Of a stretch of DNA of 64,000 nucleotides, positions 24,603-33,670 are shown in pieces (within the stretch, counting starts at the first letter, position 1; the number at the start of each line of letters is the position of its first letter). The DNA is from Korobacter sp963703075 (GTDB lineage: Bacteria > Acidobacteriota > Terriglobia > Terriglobales > Acidobacteriaceae). Made by a program: the position numbers and the translations under genes. The stretch lies in contig OY969786.1 in NCBI GenBank assembly GCA_963703075.1, forward strand, positions 4,216,001-4,280,000. The letters run 5' to 3'. The notes under the pieces are model-generated. The model made no database searches, was not told the origin of the DNA, and saw only the letters and a list, made by a program, of their open reading frames with translations.

Positions 24603-26171
24603 TCAGACCTGGTGTCGCAGGTTCGGACGAAGCGTCAGCGCACCGTCTTCCAGTCGCTGATGACAGGCCCAGCGGACCGGGTAGCGCATGCCTTTCACCT
24701 CAATCGCGGCCCTGAGTTTCAAGCCTTGCCACTTTGTTCCCTTAGGCAACACGAATTGGGCCTGGCGGATTTTGCCGGGCAGGGGATAGCCGGCATCGAG
24801 GCACCCACTCTGGAGAACTTTGCCGTCCGCGCTCTCCACCGTCACTCGCAGGACGCCCGGGACGCCCGCAATACCATCGTTCGCGAATCCCACGATGATT
24901 CCCACGTGCGAACTGTCCTCGTAACTCCAGATAAACGACGGACGCACGCGGTAGCCGATGCGTCGATTGATCCGGTCGAACCAGGTCGGTGATGCCTGGT
25001 AGTAGCTCATCAGCGTCTGCGGGTTGATTTGGTGAAAGTTCCAGAGCGACCAGTAGTTCGCGCCGATGTCGATTACGTGCGAGATCATGTTGTCAGCCGG
25101 TGAAATGCCTTCCTCTCCAGATCCTGGATCGGGCGGTTTGCCAGGGAGAGGCTGCTCAAGGACGGCTGCGGTCCACGGCGGACGATTGCTGAGCGCTTCT
25201 ATCTGCTCGTTCTCAATGAAGATGGTGTCGCTGCCGATCCAGTTGTTGCTGCGCACCGAGCGGTCGAGGACTTCCGAATTACCCACCCGGCTGTAGTCGG
25301 GTTGCGTATTGGTCAGCAATGGAGTCTTCGTGAAGTGTTCGAGCTGAATTTCGAGCATTTGGTTCCAGGTGCGTTCCGCCGTCGCGTAATCGGGAAACGG
25401 ATTATTGCTGAAGGGCCAGGTGTGTCCTTCGCCCCAAAATCCGTACATGAAAGTGTCAATGAACTCAACGTTGGGATTGCCGTTGAATTCTGCCGCCATC
25501 GCGCCGACCAGATCTTTGAAGGCCTGCTGAAAGAAAGGATCGTCATAGCGCGGTTGATAGCGGGCGTGGGGATTGCGCAGGTAGCGTTCGGCGGCGGCTT
25601 TGTCCTCGGGACCGACGAGATCGACCTTTTGAACCTTCTCGAGAACGAAATCGGGCAGCGCCGGGGCGTGGGTGTAATCGGGGGCGCTCATCTGTACCCG
25701 TAGTCCGACGCGCTTGTTGTTCTTCTTCGCCAGATCGAAAACCAACTTTATGTAGTCGGGGAGTTGGAGATGCCCGGGACGAGGCTGTACCTCGCGCCAC
25801 GTAGGACGAATGTAGAGTTGCTGCCCCAGCGGAAATCGAACCAACTCCTCGATGGCTCGAGGAATATTGTCGGACTTGATTTCGTCAACGCCCATGTCCG
25901 CGGTGATGTACGTGATCAAGCCTTTGCCATAGTTGGGCACGACTTCCTCGGAGGGCGTCGTGGTCATGACCACGTCATCGGTGGGAATAACGGCATCGGG
26001 CGCGTACTGGGGAAACGGACCCTGGTTGAGCCGATCTGCCACGGCAGGTCCGGGACCGAAGTTATATTTGTCCCAGTCGTGAGCGGGAACAACTGCATGT
26101 CCTTGATCGGTGCCGAGCCTGGAGGCCAGGGCAAGGGCAACACTGCTCTTCAGGAAATCTCTGCGCTCCAT
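24603..26171 (-). CDS. Tat-exported glycoside-hydrolase-like protein
   Basis: A 522-residue protein beginning with a twin-arginine signal (MERRDFLKSSVALALAS). The GGAGAAAG site supports ATG 26171 over the longer frame from 26246. The body reads as a TIM barrel: ELVRFPLGQQLYIRPTWREV, RVGLRVQMSAPDY, FIDTFMYGFWGEGHTW with an acidic pair, IGANYWSLWNFHQ. A C-terminal beta domain follows (about 410-522). It resembles DUF4832/DUF4874-type or GH-like proteins, and the exact family and substrate are unknown. Confidence 0.6.
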   Translation of the reverse strand: MERRDFLKSSVALALASRLGTDQGHAVVPAHDWDKYNFGPGPAVADRLNQGPFPQYAPDAVIPTDDVVMTTTPSEEVVPNYGKGLITYITADMGVDEIKSDNIPRAIEELVRFPLGQQLYIRPTWREVQPRPGHLQLPDYIKLVFDLAKKNNKRVGLRVQMSAPDYTHAPALPDFVLEKVQKVDLVGPEDKAAAERYLRNPHARYQPRYDDPFFQQAFKDLVGAMAAEFNGNPNVEFIDTFMYGFWGEGHTWPFSNNPFPDYATAERTWNQMLEIQLEHFTKTPLLTNTQPDYSRVGNSEVLDRSVRSNNWIGSDTIFIENEQIEALSNRPPWTAAVLEQPLPGKPPDPGSGEEGISPADNMISHVIDIGANYWSLWNFHQINPQTLMSYYQASPTWFDRINRRIGYRVRPSFIWSYEDSSHVGIIVGFANDGIAGVPGVLRVTVESADGKVLQSGCLDAGYPLPGKIRQAQFVLPKGTKWQGLKLRAAIEVKGMRYPVRWACHQRLEDGALTLRPNLRHQV

Positions 26172-26255
26172 CGAGATTGCTTTCTCCGTCCGGTCCGATT
26201 GAGGCTGTCTGATTCGCAAACATGGTAAATGTTCCGTGGCGATCACGGGTTCACG

Positions 26256-26269
26256 ATCGACATGTCGAT
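26256..26269. promoter_or_regulatory. 14-bp perfect palindrome upstream of the Tat glycosidase-like gene
   Basis: ATCGACATGTCGAT lies 85 bases upstream of ATG 26171, in the gap before that gene. It could be an operator. No regulator gene is adjacent, so this is a weak call. Confidence 0.25.
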
Positions 26270-26313
26270 GGAGTTTGACATTCGCCCGCAGTGCTCGGAC
26301 CGCGAGCGAAGTC

Positions 26314-27237
26314 TTATGCGGCTTTCGGGCTGTTCAAGGCTGGCTGTCTCTGCGAACTTTTTTGCTGTTCATCGGTGGCGCGTCCGATGACCGAGTTAAC
26401 GATTCCCCCGAGCATGATCGACATCCCGGTGATGTACAGCCAGAGAAGCAGGATGATCACCGCGCCGACCGAACCATAGGTCTTGGAGTACGAGTCAAAA
26501 TAATAAAGATAGATTTTGAAGCCTAAGGAGGAAACGAGCCACAAGATCAACCCAAAAGCCGATCCCGGTGTCACCCAATTCCACTCCGGTTTCTCCAGGT
26601 TCGGAGCGAAGTAATAGGTAACAGCAAAGGCCACGAACATGCACCCGAGCACGACAGGCCATCGCAGAACTTTCCACGCCACAACAAGCGAGCTGCCCAA
26701 GCCCGCCCGCGTCCCGATACTGCCTGCGGCGGCATTGCCGGACAGGGCGAGAGCCGAGGCCGCTAAAACCAGGGCCGCTAATGCGACGGTGAGGCCTAAC
26801 GCCAGCGCTTTCTGCTTCCACCAGGGACGTGATTCTTTCACTTGGTAAGCGATGTTCAGGCTCTGGATGATGGCATTGATTCCGGCCGAAGCCGACCAGA
26901 GTGCCCCCAGGATGCCGAACGCCGCTTTCCCAGCCCCCTTCGAACGAGTGACTTCGTTCAGAGTTGCTTGGACTAAGTCAGAGGCTGAGCCGGGCAAGAC
27001 CTGTCCTAAAGCCGTGAAGAGAGTTTCGCGAAGGTGAGTTCCTGCGGCGGCAAACATGCCGAGCAGTGATAACAGGAACAACATGGCGGGAAAGACCGCC
27101 AGAACGAAATAGTAAGCAAGGGCCGCCGAGCGGACGCTCAGTTCGTCTTCGCCGAAGTTCTTCCAGACCTGTTTACCGAGAGCAACGATTTTCAAGCCGC
27201 CGAATTTCCAAAGCGACGGTCTTGTGGAGGGGTTCAT
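26314..27237 (-). CDS. YihY/BrkB-family inner-membrane protein
   Basis: A 307-residue polytopic membrane protein with six hydrophobic segments. Family motifs are AALAYYFVLAVFPAMLFLLS, LWSASAGINAIIQSLNIAYQ, YYFAPN and YGSVGAVIILLLWLYITGMS. The family was once misnamed ribonuclease BN; it is a conserved membrane protein of uncertain transport role. It lies upstream of the Tat-exported protein on the same strand with 142 bases between, so separate promoters are possible. Confidence 0.88.
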   Translation of the reverse strand: MNPSTRPSLWKFGGLKIVALGKQVWKNFGEDELSVRSAALAYYFVLAVFPAMLFLLSLLGMFAAAGTHLRETLFTALGQVLPGSASDLVQATLNEVTRSKGAGKAAFGILGALWSASAGINAIIQSLNIAYQVKESRPWWKQKALALGLTVALAALVLAASALALSGNAAAGSIGTRAGLGSSLVVAWKVLRWPVVLGCMFVAFAVTYYFAPNLEKPEWNWVTPGSAFGLILWLVSSLGFKIYLYYFDSYSKTYGSVGAVIILLLWLYITGMSIMLGGIVNSVIGRATDEQQKSSQRQPALNSPKAA

Positions 27238-27328
27238 GCGGGATTAGAGGGGAAATTGGAAGGATAGAGAGCTGCACAATGTGAAAGAAAATCACATCCA
27301 TCATTGTTCACTTACAAGTGCGGAACGC

Positions 27329-27354
27329 AAAAAAAGCCGGAGGAATTCTCCGGC
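27329..27354 (-). terminator. intrinsic terminator of the DUF5818-like gene
   Basis: GCCGGAG (27336-27342) pairs with CTCCGGC (27348-27354). On the minus strand the stem is followed by a seven-T run (27335-27329), 29 bases past the stop at 27383. Confidence 0.82.
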
Positions 27355-27382
27355 GCGAATCCTTCTTCGAATAATTCAATAT

Positions 27383-27835
27383 TTACTTTGCCGGACAGGT
27401 TCCTGCGCCCCTGCCGATCTTGCTAACGTCGATAGAGTTGGATCCGCCGGCCTGGTTTACGGCTCCCATGACCTGCACTGATTCGCCGATATGGGGCGCG
27501 AGTCGCGAACCATCAGCGTTCGGCGGAAGAGTCAGCTTATAAGTCTTGCCGGAACTGTCCGTGATCGTATAGTTCGGATTGCTGCCGCCGAGACAACCCT
27601 CGGTGACGGGCGCATTCACAGCCTGCCCCGGAGCAACGGATTGCGCACCGGGTTGGGGAGCATTTTGCTGGGCGCCCCCGGGCGTCGCGGGTTGGGTTTG
27701 GCCCGAACTCGGTACTTGCGAACTCGAGGAGGTGGCCTGCGCGTCGCTTTGCGCGGGCGTACTGTTGGGCTGCTGTGCTCCCGCCCATACCAGCGCAGAC
27801 AGCATGAAGGCACCTAGGAAAACCTGTTTTTTCAT
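27383..27835 (-). CDS. exported protein with Gln/Ser/Pro-rich spacer (DUF5818-like)
   Basis: A 150-residue protein with signal peptide MKKQVFLGAFMLSALVWAGA, a low-complexity spacer (about 21-75) and a compact C-terminal domain. That domain contains EGCLGGSNPNYTITDSSGKT and HIGESVQVMGAV and ends GRGAGTCPAK. It resembles the small OB-fold-like DUF5818 domain common in this phylum, from memory. GGGAGG supports ATG 27835. The two Cys may form a disulfide. Confidence 0.6.
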   Translation of the reverse strand: MKKQVFLGAFMLSALVWAGAQQPNSTPAQSDAQATSSSSQVPSSGQTQPATPGGAQQNAPQPGAQSVAPGQAVNAPVTEGCLGGSNPNYTITDSSGKTYKLTLPPNADGSRLAPHIGESVQVMGAVNQAGGSNSIDVSKIGRGAGTCPAK

Positions 27836-28206
27836 TGAAAAGCCTCCCAAGAAATCTTTGCGCCGCTTAGACACACAAACAGCACCTCAGGCTTCGAGGG
27901 CGTGCGCATCGTTCCTTAGAGCCCAGAACCATCTCTCGCGTTTGCTGTAAGACCCGGCAATTCGCGGCACTTACGCCACCAACTCAGCCGTCCCGCGAAT
28001 TCCAGTCAATCGCCGTGACAGATTCGCGATAGCGAACAGTGGCCTTATCACTCCCTATTTTCCCGCATCCGGGATAATCCCCCGTTCCATTGGGCGTCGG
28101 AGACGCTCACTGGCTTCTCCGTGAGTGCACCGCAAACCGCACGCGGCGTTCATGTTGTTTCGCGCCTCAGAAGCGAAAGCGTTCGAGGGACAGGATCGCG
28201 GAATCG
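27836..28206. other. intergenic region without a supported gene
   Basis: About 370 bases between two minus-strand genes. It must contain the promoter of the DUF5818-like gene, but no convincing -35/-10 pair was found. A 67-codon plus-strand frame (28090-28293) lacks a ribosome site and runs into the coding response regulator. Confidence 0.4.
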
Positions 28207-28653
28207 TTAATTCTGACGACAGGGCCACCACGAGTCGAAGCGGCCGTTCTGATCTTCGAGAGTGGGTTTCCTTGGTTGTGCGGGTTCTCCTAATACTTTC
28301 CGGATGACGGCCAAGAGTTCCGCATCGTCAACAGGCTTTTGAAGAAATGCCTTTGCTCCCGCGCCAAAAGCGCGCCTTTGATTGACGAGGCCGTCGCGGG
28401 CCGAGACCACGACAATGGGAATAATCGCGACGGAGGGGATCGCTTCAAGCCTTTCCATCACCAGAAAACCGCCGCCTGCAGGCAGCCCGAGGTCCAGGAG
28501 AATTAAGTCCGGCTGAACTTTTCTTGCCTCCGCAACGCCGGTCAAGGCGTCCGCGGCGAGAAACACTTGGTATTGGTTCGCTTTGAGTCGCACATGCATG
28601 CCTCGAAGCACATCCAGATCATCGTCCACAATTAGAATCTTCTTGTTATCCAT
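28207..28653 (-). CDS. stand-alone receiver response regulator (last gene of the phosphorelay operon)
   Basis: A 148-residue receiver. Motifs are VDDD (acidic pair), LILLDLGLP (phospho-acceptor Asp), VVVSARDG and FLQKPVDDAEL. A short charged tail follows the fold. ATG 28653 overlaps the end of the upstream receiver-kinase gene by 8 bases, so the two are translationally coupled and this is a likely phosphate acceptor of that kinase. No output domain is present. Confidence 0.85.
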   Translation of the reverse strand: MDNKKILIVDDDLDVLRGMHVRLKANQYQVFLAADALTGVAEARKVQPDLILLDLGLPAGGGFLVMERLEAIPSVAIIPIVVVSARDGLVNQRRAFGAGAKAFLQKPVDDAELLAVIRKVLGEPAQPRKPTLEDQNGRFDSWWPCRQN

Positions 28654-30211
28654 GTACTGCCATCCTTGACGAGATTTCTTCGTTGATAAACTCTTGAATT
28701 TCACAGGCTAATGTCTGCTCGCAAGCCCCTATCGATTCGCTTAAATTGCTTCTCTTGGAGTTGAACGAGCGGCAAGAGGTAGAGAGAGTTAAGCTGGATC
28801 GCTGAACATGCTTATATAACCCTTCTCGTATCCTCTTACTAATTGCTTCACCGCCCGCTCCGTCGGTAACAGCCACGATGAAGAAGAGTTCGACCGGCCC
28901 TGCAGCGCCCATCTTGGGTAAGAGAATGTCCAGAGGAGAATGCAAGCAGCTTTGAAGCACATCACGCAGCGTGTGAGATTGCTCCGCGCGCACTCCATCT
29001 GAAAGCCACCCCGTTTGTGAACCCAGCTCCGTCACAATGATTGAAATGCGATCAGGCGGGCGTCCGTTTTTTACAAGGGTCGAGCCGATCAGGACAGGTA
29101 AAGAAAAAATCGGTAATGTGAAGGAAAACACGGACCCCTGTCCTAGTACGCTCTTGGCGCAGATCTTTCCCGCCTGTCGCGTAACCAGTTCCTTGCAGAT
29201 ATACAATCCCAGACCCAATCCTTTACGTCCTTCTAAAGCCGAAGTTTGAAAGAGCCGTTCAAAGATACGCTCGATCATGTGTGGGCTAATTCCGCACCCT
29301 GAATCCGATACCTCCAGGACTATGAAGCTCGGATCTTCCTCAGACTTTCTGGCGCGAACATTCACCGTGCCGTTGGCCGGGGTGAACTTGATGGCATTGT
29401 CCATCAGAATAATGAGGATCTGTTGAATACGCGCGGGATCAGCGCAAACGGCTGGAAGCTGGTGGTCGATGTTTGAAGAGAGAGCTATCCCTTTGGCCGC
29501 TGCTGCTGCCTGAAGGGTGCCGATGGCGTATACGATTGCCTCAGAAACTGAAGTAGACTGCGGCTCGATCTGCATTTTGCCCGCCTGCACGCCCGAGACC
29601 TCAAACAAGTCGTTGATCATTGATTGAAGCTGCTTCACATTCCGGAGAACAATCTCCATGTATTCGCGTTGCTCGGGCTTCATTTCGCCGGCGATGCCGT
29701 CGAGGAGGATTGTCACAAACTGACGAATGGCACTCAGTGGGGACCGAAGCTCGTGCGAAACGTGCGAAAGGAACTCATCCTTGAACTGCATCTGCTGGGT
29801 GCGGATGAGCTCGGTTTCCGTTTGCATGCGGTGGCGCTCGATCGCATGGCGAAGCGCCCGCGGGAGAGCGCGATTCTCAATCTGACCCTTGATCAGATAG
29901 TCTTGTGCTCCTTCTTTCATCGCCTGGGCCGCAAGTGCCTCGTCGTCCAACCCCGTCAACACGATCATCGGCACGCCGGGAGCAGCCGCATGTGCCCGAC
30001 GCACGGTATCGAGTCCATGCTCATCCGGCAATCCCATGTCCAACAGCACAATGTCCACTTTGCGCTGCGCAAGATGATTTTCGGCTTGTCCTAGACGCAG
30101 GAAGTGAGTCAATTCGAAATTATCGGGCCCCTCATTTCTGAACATTTCCCGAATCAGCCTGGCGTCTCCTGCGTTATCTTCGACGAGCAGGACCTGAAGT
30201 GGCTTTTTCAT
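28646..30211 (-). CDS. receiver-histidine kinase hybrid (REC-HisKA-HATPase)
   Basis: A 521-residue soluble protein. The N-terminal receiver (about 5-125) has the phospho-acceptor Asp in DIVLLDMGLP and the Lys in YLIKGQIENR. HisKA (about 145-215) has the phospho-His in FLSHVSHELRSPLSAI. The HATPase domain (about 255-370) has DNAIKF (N box), SDSGCGISP (G1) and GRKGLGLGLY (G2). The last 150 residues are unassigned. A receiver in front of the kinase suggests a phosphate input rather than a membrane sensor. The start overlaps the upstream receiver gene by 4 bases. Confidence 0.85.
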   Translation of the reverse strand: MKKPLQVLLVEDNAGDARLIREMFRNEGPDNFELTHFLRLGQAENHLAQRKVDIVLLDMGLPDEHGLDTVRRAHAAAPGVPMIVLTGLDDEALAAQAMKEGAQDYLIKGQIENRALPRALRHAIERHRMQTETELIRTQQMQFKDEFLSHVSHELRSPLSAIRQFVTILLDGIAGEMKPEQREYMEIVLRNVKQLQSMINDLFEVSGVQAGKMQIEPQSTSVSEAIVYAIGTLQAAAAAKGIALSSNIDHQLPAVCADPARIQQILIILMDNAIKFTPANGTVNVRARKSEEDPSFIVLEVSDSGCGISPHMIERIFERLFQTSALEGRKGLGLGLYICKELVTRQAGKICAKSVLGQGSVFSFTLPIFSLPVLIGSTLVKNGRPPDRISIIVTELGSQTGWLSDGVRAEQSHTLRDVLQSCLHSPLDILLPKMGAAGPVELFFIVAVTDGAGGEAISKRIREGLYKHVQRSSLTLSTSCRSFNSKRSNLSESIGACEQTLACEIQEFINEEISSRMAVHG

Positions 30212-30678
30212 GAGCGCGACACCGAGAGCGATTCGCGCGGCAACTTAACGATGGAGAGCCAGAAACTATCGATACTCTTAACAACCTCGAGAAATCCATC
30301 GAGGTTCACAGGCTTCGTGATGTAGCAGTTCGCATGAAGTCGATAGCTACGCAGAATATCCGCCTCGGATGCAGAGGTAGTCAGGATAACGACAGGAATG
30401 CTTTTCAGCGTCACGCTTTCCTTGATTTCCTCCAGGACTTCCCTACCGTCTTTCTTGGGGAGATTCAGGTCGAGCAGGATAAGATCGGGGCGAGGAGCAT
30501 TCGTGTAGCTGCCCTGTCGAGAAAGAAACGCCATCGCTTCCGCTCCGTCCGATGCCACGTGCAAGTTGATATGCACTTTGGCGTCTTCAAAGGCTTCACG
30601 TGTGAGCCGGACATCGCCCGGACTGTCCTCAACCAAAAGGACTTCGATCGCAGTTGCATTCGTTCCGATGGTTTCCAT
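30208..30678 (-). CDS. Rcp1-type stand-alone receiver
   Basis: A 156-residue receiver of the kind paired with phytochrome-like kinases. It has EVLLVEDSPGDVRLTREAF, LILLDLNLPKKDGREVL with the phospho-acceptor Asp, VILTTSASEAD and CYITKPVNLDGFLEVV. The VEDSPGDVRL box and LPKKDG loop are typical of Rcp1 proteins. ATG 30678 lies 2 bases after the kinase stop, and the 3' end overlaps the next gene by 4 bases. It is the expected direct partner of the PAS kinase upstream. Confidence 0.88.
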   Translation of the reverse strand: METIGTNATAIEVLLVEDSPGDVRLTREAFEDAKVHINLHVASDGAEAMAFLSRQGSYTNAPRPDLILLDLNLPKKDGREVLEEIKESVTLKSIPVVILTTSASEADILRSYRLHANCYITKPVNLDGFLEVVKSIDSFWLSIVKLPRESLSVSRS

Positions 30679-30680
30679 TT

Positions 30681-32684
30681 TTATCCTTTGTTCTCCGGCA
30701 GGGCAAAGCTGAAGGTCGAGCCCATTCCGAGTTGAGACTGAATCCAAATGCTACCGCCGAGCCGTTCAACGATTTTTTTGCAAATCGCCAGCCCGATGCC
30801 GGTACCCTTGAATTCTTCTCTTCCATGCAGCCGCTGGAAAATGACGAAGATTCTTTCAAAGTACTGAGGATCAATCCCGATGCCGTTGTCCTGGACAGAA
30901 AAGATCCATTCATTGCGGCCGTCTTTTTCTGCCGAGACATGTACGCGCGGAACTTCGGCACTGCGGTATTTGAGTGCATTGCTGACGAGGTTCTGAAATA
31001 CCTGCGTTAATTGGGTACCATCCGAGGTGATGGCGGGCAGTACCCCATGAGTCACCACCGCGTCGTTCTCTTGGATTGTCTCTCGCAAATTGGCAAGAGC
31101 GTCGTTCAATGCAACTTCGCTCGAAGTCTCCCGGAGAAGCTTGTCAGTTGCACCCGCGCGAGAGTAGGCCAGCAGGTCTTGAATCAACGTCTGCATGCGG
31201 TTGCATCCGTCTACCGCGAAGGCGATAAACTCATCAGCATCGGAGTCGAGTCGTCCTTTGTAGCGTTTGGAGAGCAGCTGCGTAAAGCTTGCAACCATGC
31301 GCAACGGCTCCTGGAGGTCGTGGGAGGAAACGTACGCAAATTGTTGCAACTCTTCGTTGGAGCGCTTGAGTTCGACTAGGGCCTTTACAAGACGCTTCTC
31401 GGATTCCTTGCGGACGCTGATATCGCGAATGGCCGCCGTGACGAGAATTCCTTCCGCACTTTGAAGCGGGCTTAGCATTATTTCGATAGGAAACTCGCTG
31501 CCATTCTTCCGGCGTCCATAGAGCTCGATTCCTGTGCCCATCTGCTGCGCCAAGGCTTCGGCTGCGCTTCGCGTCCCGTCGGCGATCAGTCGCTCGGCGA
31601 ACCCCTCGGGAATGATATTTTTCACTTTCTGTCCTAAAAGTTCGTCGCGGGTATACCCGAATTGCCGCTCTGCCTGAAGGTTTAGGAGAACAATCTCACC
31701 ACTCACGTCAACCACTACCATCGCATCCGGAGCTGCCTCCAAAAGTCCACGATATCTGGCTTCTGCCTCTTTACTTTCTCTAAGATAGTGACTGAATTCA
31801 GAAAATCCCTGCAGATTTCCGGACGGGTCGCGCAACGCTGTGAATGTCACACTTGCAAGGAATCGCGAGCCGTCTTTGCGCACTCGCATACTCTGTTCTT
31901 CATGCCGTCCGCTTATGGCCGTCAATCGGAGTATCTCTTCCGGCCAGCCGCGTGCGATGTCCGCGGCTTCGAAGAAACACGAGAAGTTCTTGCCGATAAT
32001 CTCTTCGGCTGTGTAGCCTTTGATTCGCTCGGCCCCAGCGTTCCAAGCGATAATTCGGCCTTCAGGGTCCATCGTGAAGATGGCGTAATGTCCTATTCCA
32101 TCCAGAAGGCGACAATACTTTTCTTCGCTCTCGCGGAGCGCCTCCTCCCCTAGGCCTTGTTTTTCCTCGATGCTGGCCAGATATCTTTCGGCCTCCTTGC
32201 GGACGCTGATATCGCGAATGGCTGCCGTGACGAGAATTCCTTCCGCACTTTGAAGCGGGCTTAGCATTATTTCGATAGGAAACTCGCTGCCATTCTTCCG
32301 GCGTCCATAGAGCTCGATTCCTGTGCCCATCTGCTGCGCCAAGGCTTCGGCTGCGCTTCGCGTCCCGTCGGCGATCAGTCGCTCGGCGAACCCCTCGGGA
32401 ATGATATTTTTTACTTTCTGTCCTAAGAGTTCGTCGCGGGTATACCCGAATTGTCTCTCTGCCTGAAAGTTTAGGAGAACAATCTCACCACGAACGTCGA
32501 CCACCACCATCGCATCTGGAGCTGCCTCCAAGAACCCACGGTAGCTTTCGATCGAAATCCCACTTCCATGCTGGGCACGGTTGTTCAGGAGGACTTGAAC
32601 ACTTTCGTTGGCTGTTTGCGCGTTAACTACGTCGGCTAAAGCGGGATTTCGAACCGTGTCAATCGTTGGAGCTGTGTGTTTCAC
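30681..32684 (-). CDS. triple-PAS phytochrome-type sensor histidine kinase
   Basis: A 667-residue cytoplasmic kinase without transmembrane segments. PAS1 (about 48-165) and PAS3 (about 310-428) are nearly identical (EAAPDAMVVVDV ... GYTRDELLGQKVKNIIPEGF). PAS2 (about 185-305, HYAIFTMDPEGRIIAWNAGA) is different. HisKA carries SSHDLQEPLRM, the phytochrome-kinase type. The HATPase has NLVSNALKYR, DNGIGIDPQYFERIF and GTGIGLAICKKIVERLGG. The signal is unknown and PAS pockets may bind haem, flavin or a small ligand. First gene of a four-gene coupled operon. Confidence 0.88.
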   Translation of the reverse strand: MKHTAPTIDTVRNPALADVVNAQTANESVQVLLNNRAQHGSGISIESYRGFLEAAPDAMVVVDVRGEIVLLNFQAERQFGYTRDELLGQKVKNIIPEGFAERLIADGTRSAAEALAQQMGTGIELYGRRKNGSEFPIEIMLSPLQSAEGILVTAAIRDISVRKEAERYLASIEEKQGLGEEALRESEEKYCRLLDGIGHYAIFTMDPEGRIIAWNAGAERIKGYTAEEIIGKNFSCFFEAADIARGWPEEILRLTAISGRHEEQSMRVRKDGSRFLASVTFTALRDPSGNLQGFSEFSHYLRESKEAEARYRGLLEAAPDAMVVVDVSGEIVLLNLQAERQFGYTRDELLGQKVKNIIPEGFAERLIADGTRSAAEALAQQMGTGIELYGRRKNGSEFPIEIMLSPLQSAEGILVTAAIRDISVRKESEKRLVKALVELKRSNEELQQFAYVSSHDLQEPLRMVASFTQLLSKRYKGRLDSDADEFIAFAVDGCNRMQTLIQDLLAYSRAGATDKLLRETSSEVALNDALANLRETIQENDAVVTHGVLPAITSDGTQLTQVFQNLVSNALKYRSAEVPRVHVSAEKDGRNEWIFSVQDNGIGIDPQYFERIFVIFQRLHGREEFKGTGIGLAICKKIVERLGGSIWIQSQLGMGSTFSFALPENKG
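31405..31740. repeat. intragenic duplication, copy encoding PAS3
   Basis: This 336-base block matches 32194-32529 at a constant offset of 789 bases with only a handful of substitutions (for example at 31433, around 31622-31638 and 31700-31716). Most differences are near the end encoding the PAS N-terminus. The low divergence at synonymous sites indicates a recent duplication or ongoing gene conversion. Confidence 0.9.
32194..32529. repeat. intragenic duplication, copy encoding PAS1
   Basis: Partner of the block at 31405-31740, in direct orientation within the same kinase gene. Homologous recombination between the two would delete 789 bases (263 codons) in frame and remove PAS2 and one PAS copy. 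Confidence 0.9.
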
Positions 32685-33094
32685 TCAGCCACTGTAGTCT
32701 CTTTAGTTCGTCCGCGTTTCGGGCAATGGGTGCGCAACCTTTGGCCCTATCTTAGAGAACGAGAGAGGAGTAACGAAGCGCTGGCCTCGCCCTTCCTCGT
32801 AGGCACGCGACACTCCCGGGTAAATCACTTTTGGACAAAAACGGGGTTCACAAGCCCAGCGTTATTCGCACGGAATGACCGGGATGGTTCCGGTGACCGT
32901 TGAGCTGGATGGGACAATTTATCGTCCAGAACCGGTCCATTTGTGGGGTGAAACTCTTGCCCAGAGGAACAACTCGAAAACCCTTGGACGTGCTCGACGA
33001 ATGTTCGGAGCAGAGCGGATGGCGAATTGTAGGGAACCTTTTGGAACCCCAGCCTGCGTAGGCGGATCAACGGCCATTTAAGCCATTGAGTTTG
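32685..33094. other. intergenic region outside the left island boundary
   Basis: About 410 bases between the kinase start and the tRNA-Pro fragment. A 112-codon minus-strand frame (32825-33163) reads through the tRNA fragment and has no start context, so I do not call it. No promoter pair stands out for the kinase operon. Confidence 0.4.
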
Positions 33095-33136
33095 AATGGT
33101 CGGGGAGAGAGGATTTGAACCTCGACCCCCTGGTCC
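33095..33136 (-). repeat. partial tRNA-Pro copy (att-like direct repeat, left end)
   Basis: This matches 42130-42172 except for one missing base in the T stem (after 33123). It contains the acceptor 3' strand with CCA, the T arm and part of the variable/anticodon side. The similarity fades after 33136. It cannot form a complete tRNA. A second, weaker look-alike lies at about 33210-33240. Confidence 0.8.
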
Positions 33137-33358
33137 AGAAACGCTAAGAGATATTGAAACCACATTACTTGTAGATCTTAGATGTGGTGCTTCAATCCGG
33201 GTGAGATTGGAACCTCGACGAGAGGCAACGCAGTGGTCCAGCTAATCGAATAATTAATTTGGTGCAGCGGTGGCGTACTTCTTCGGACGGCACGATTGCT
33301 AGTGGCAACGTCTGTTCGCAGCGCCATATTTTGTCGAAGGCGCGCGCGGACGCAGAAG

Positions 33359-33583
33359 ATGAAAGGTAGCGAGGGTCGCGGCGATTTCAGCGTAAATCAT
33401 CCGCTCGCGACCATACTGATTCTCACCATCGCGCTGGTCATATTTGAGTTCGTCGCTGGCTTCGTTTTTTTCGGCGAGCATTCGTCAGCGGGAAATCTTC
33501 TCTCCAAAGTGCTTCCAGGCGTTTGGGCTGTGACTTCACTCTGTATCTTGGTACGAAGTTTTTTGTGGCGGATGCTCGGATAG
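33359..33583 (+). CDS. small two-helix membrane protein
   Basis: A 74-residue protein. A short polar start (MKGSEGRGDFSVNHP) is followed by two hydrophobic helices (LATILILTIALVIFEFVAGF, VLPGVWAVTSLCILV). ATG 33359 lacks a strong ribosome site. An earlier in-frame start at 33296 lies in the repeat and is not favoured. No family is recognised. First gene inside the left boundary of the putative island. Confidence 0.4.
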   Translation: MKGSEGRGDFSVNHPLATILILTIALVIFEFVAGFVFFGEHSSAGNLLSKVLPGVWAVTSLCILVRSFLWRMLG

Positions 33584-33670
33584 CTGGCGATAAATCCCGT
33601 TACCACAAGTAACTGGGGTGTGGCAGGATTACTAGTGGTAACGCCTGTTCGCAACAGATATCGTGTCAAC

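Noticed and set aside
28090..28293. 67-codon plus-strand frame
   Set aside because: No ribosome site, and its 3' half is antisense to the response regulator.
32825..33163. 112-codon minus-strand frame spanning the tRNA-Pro fragment
   Set aside because: Its N-terminus is translated tRNA sequence and the remainder has no recognisable pattern.
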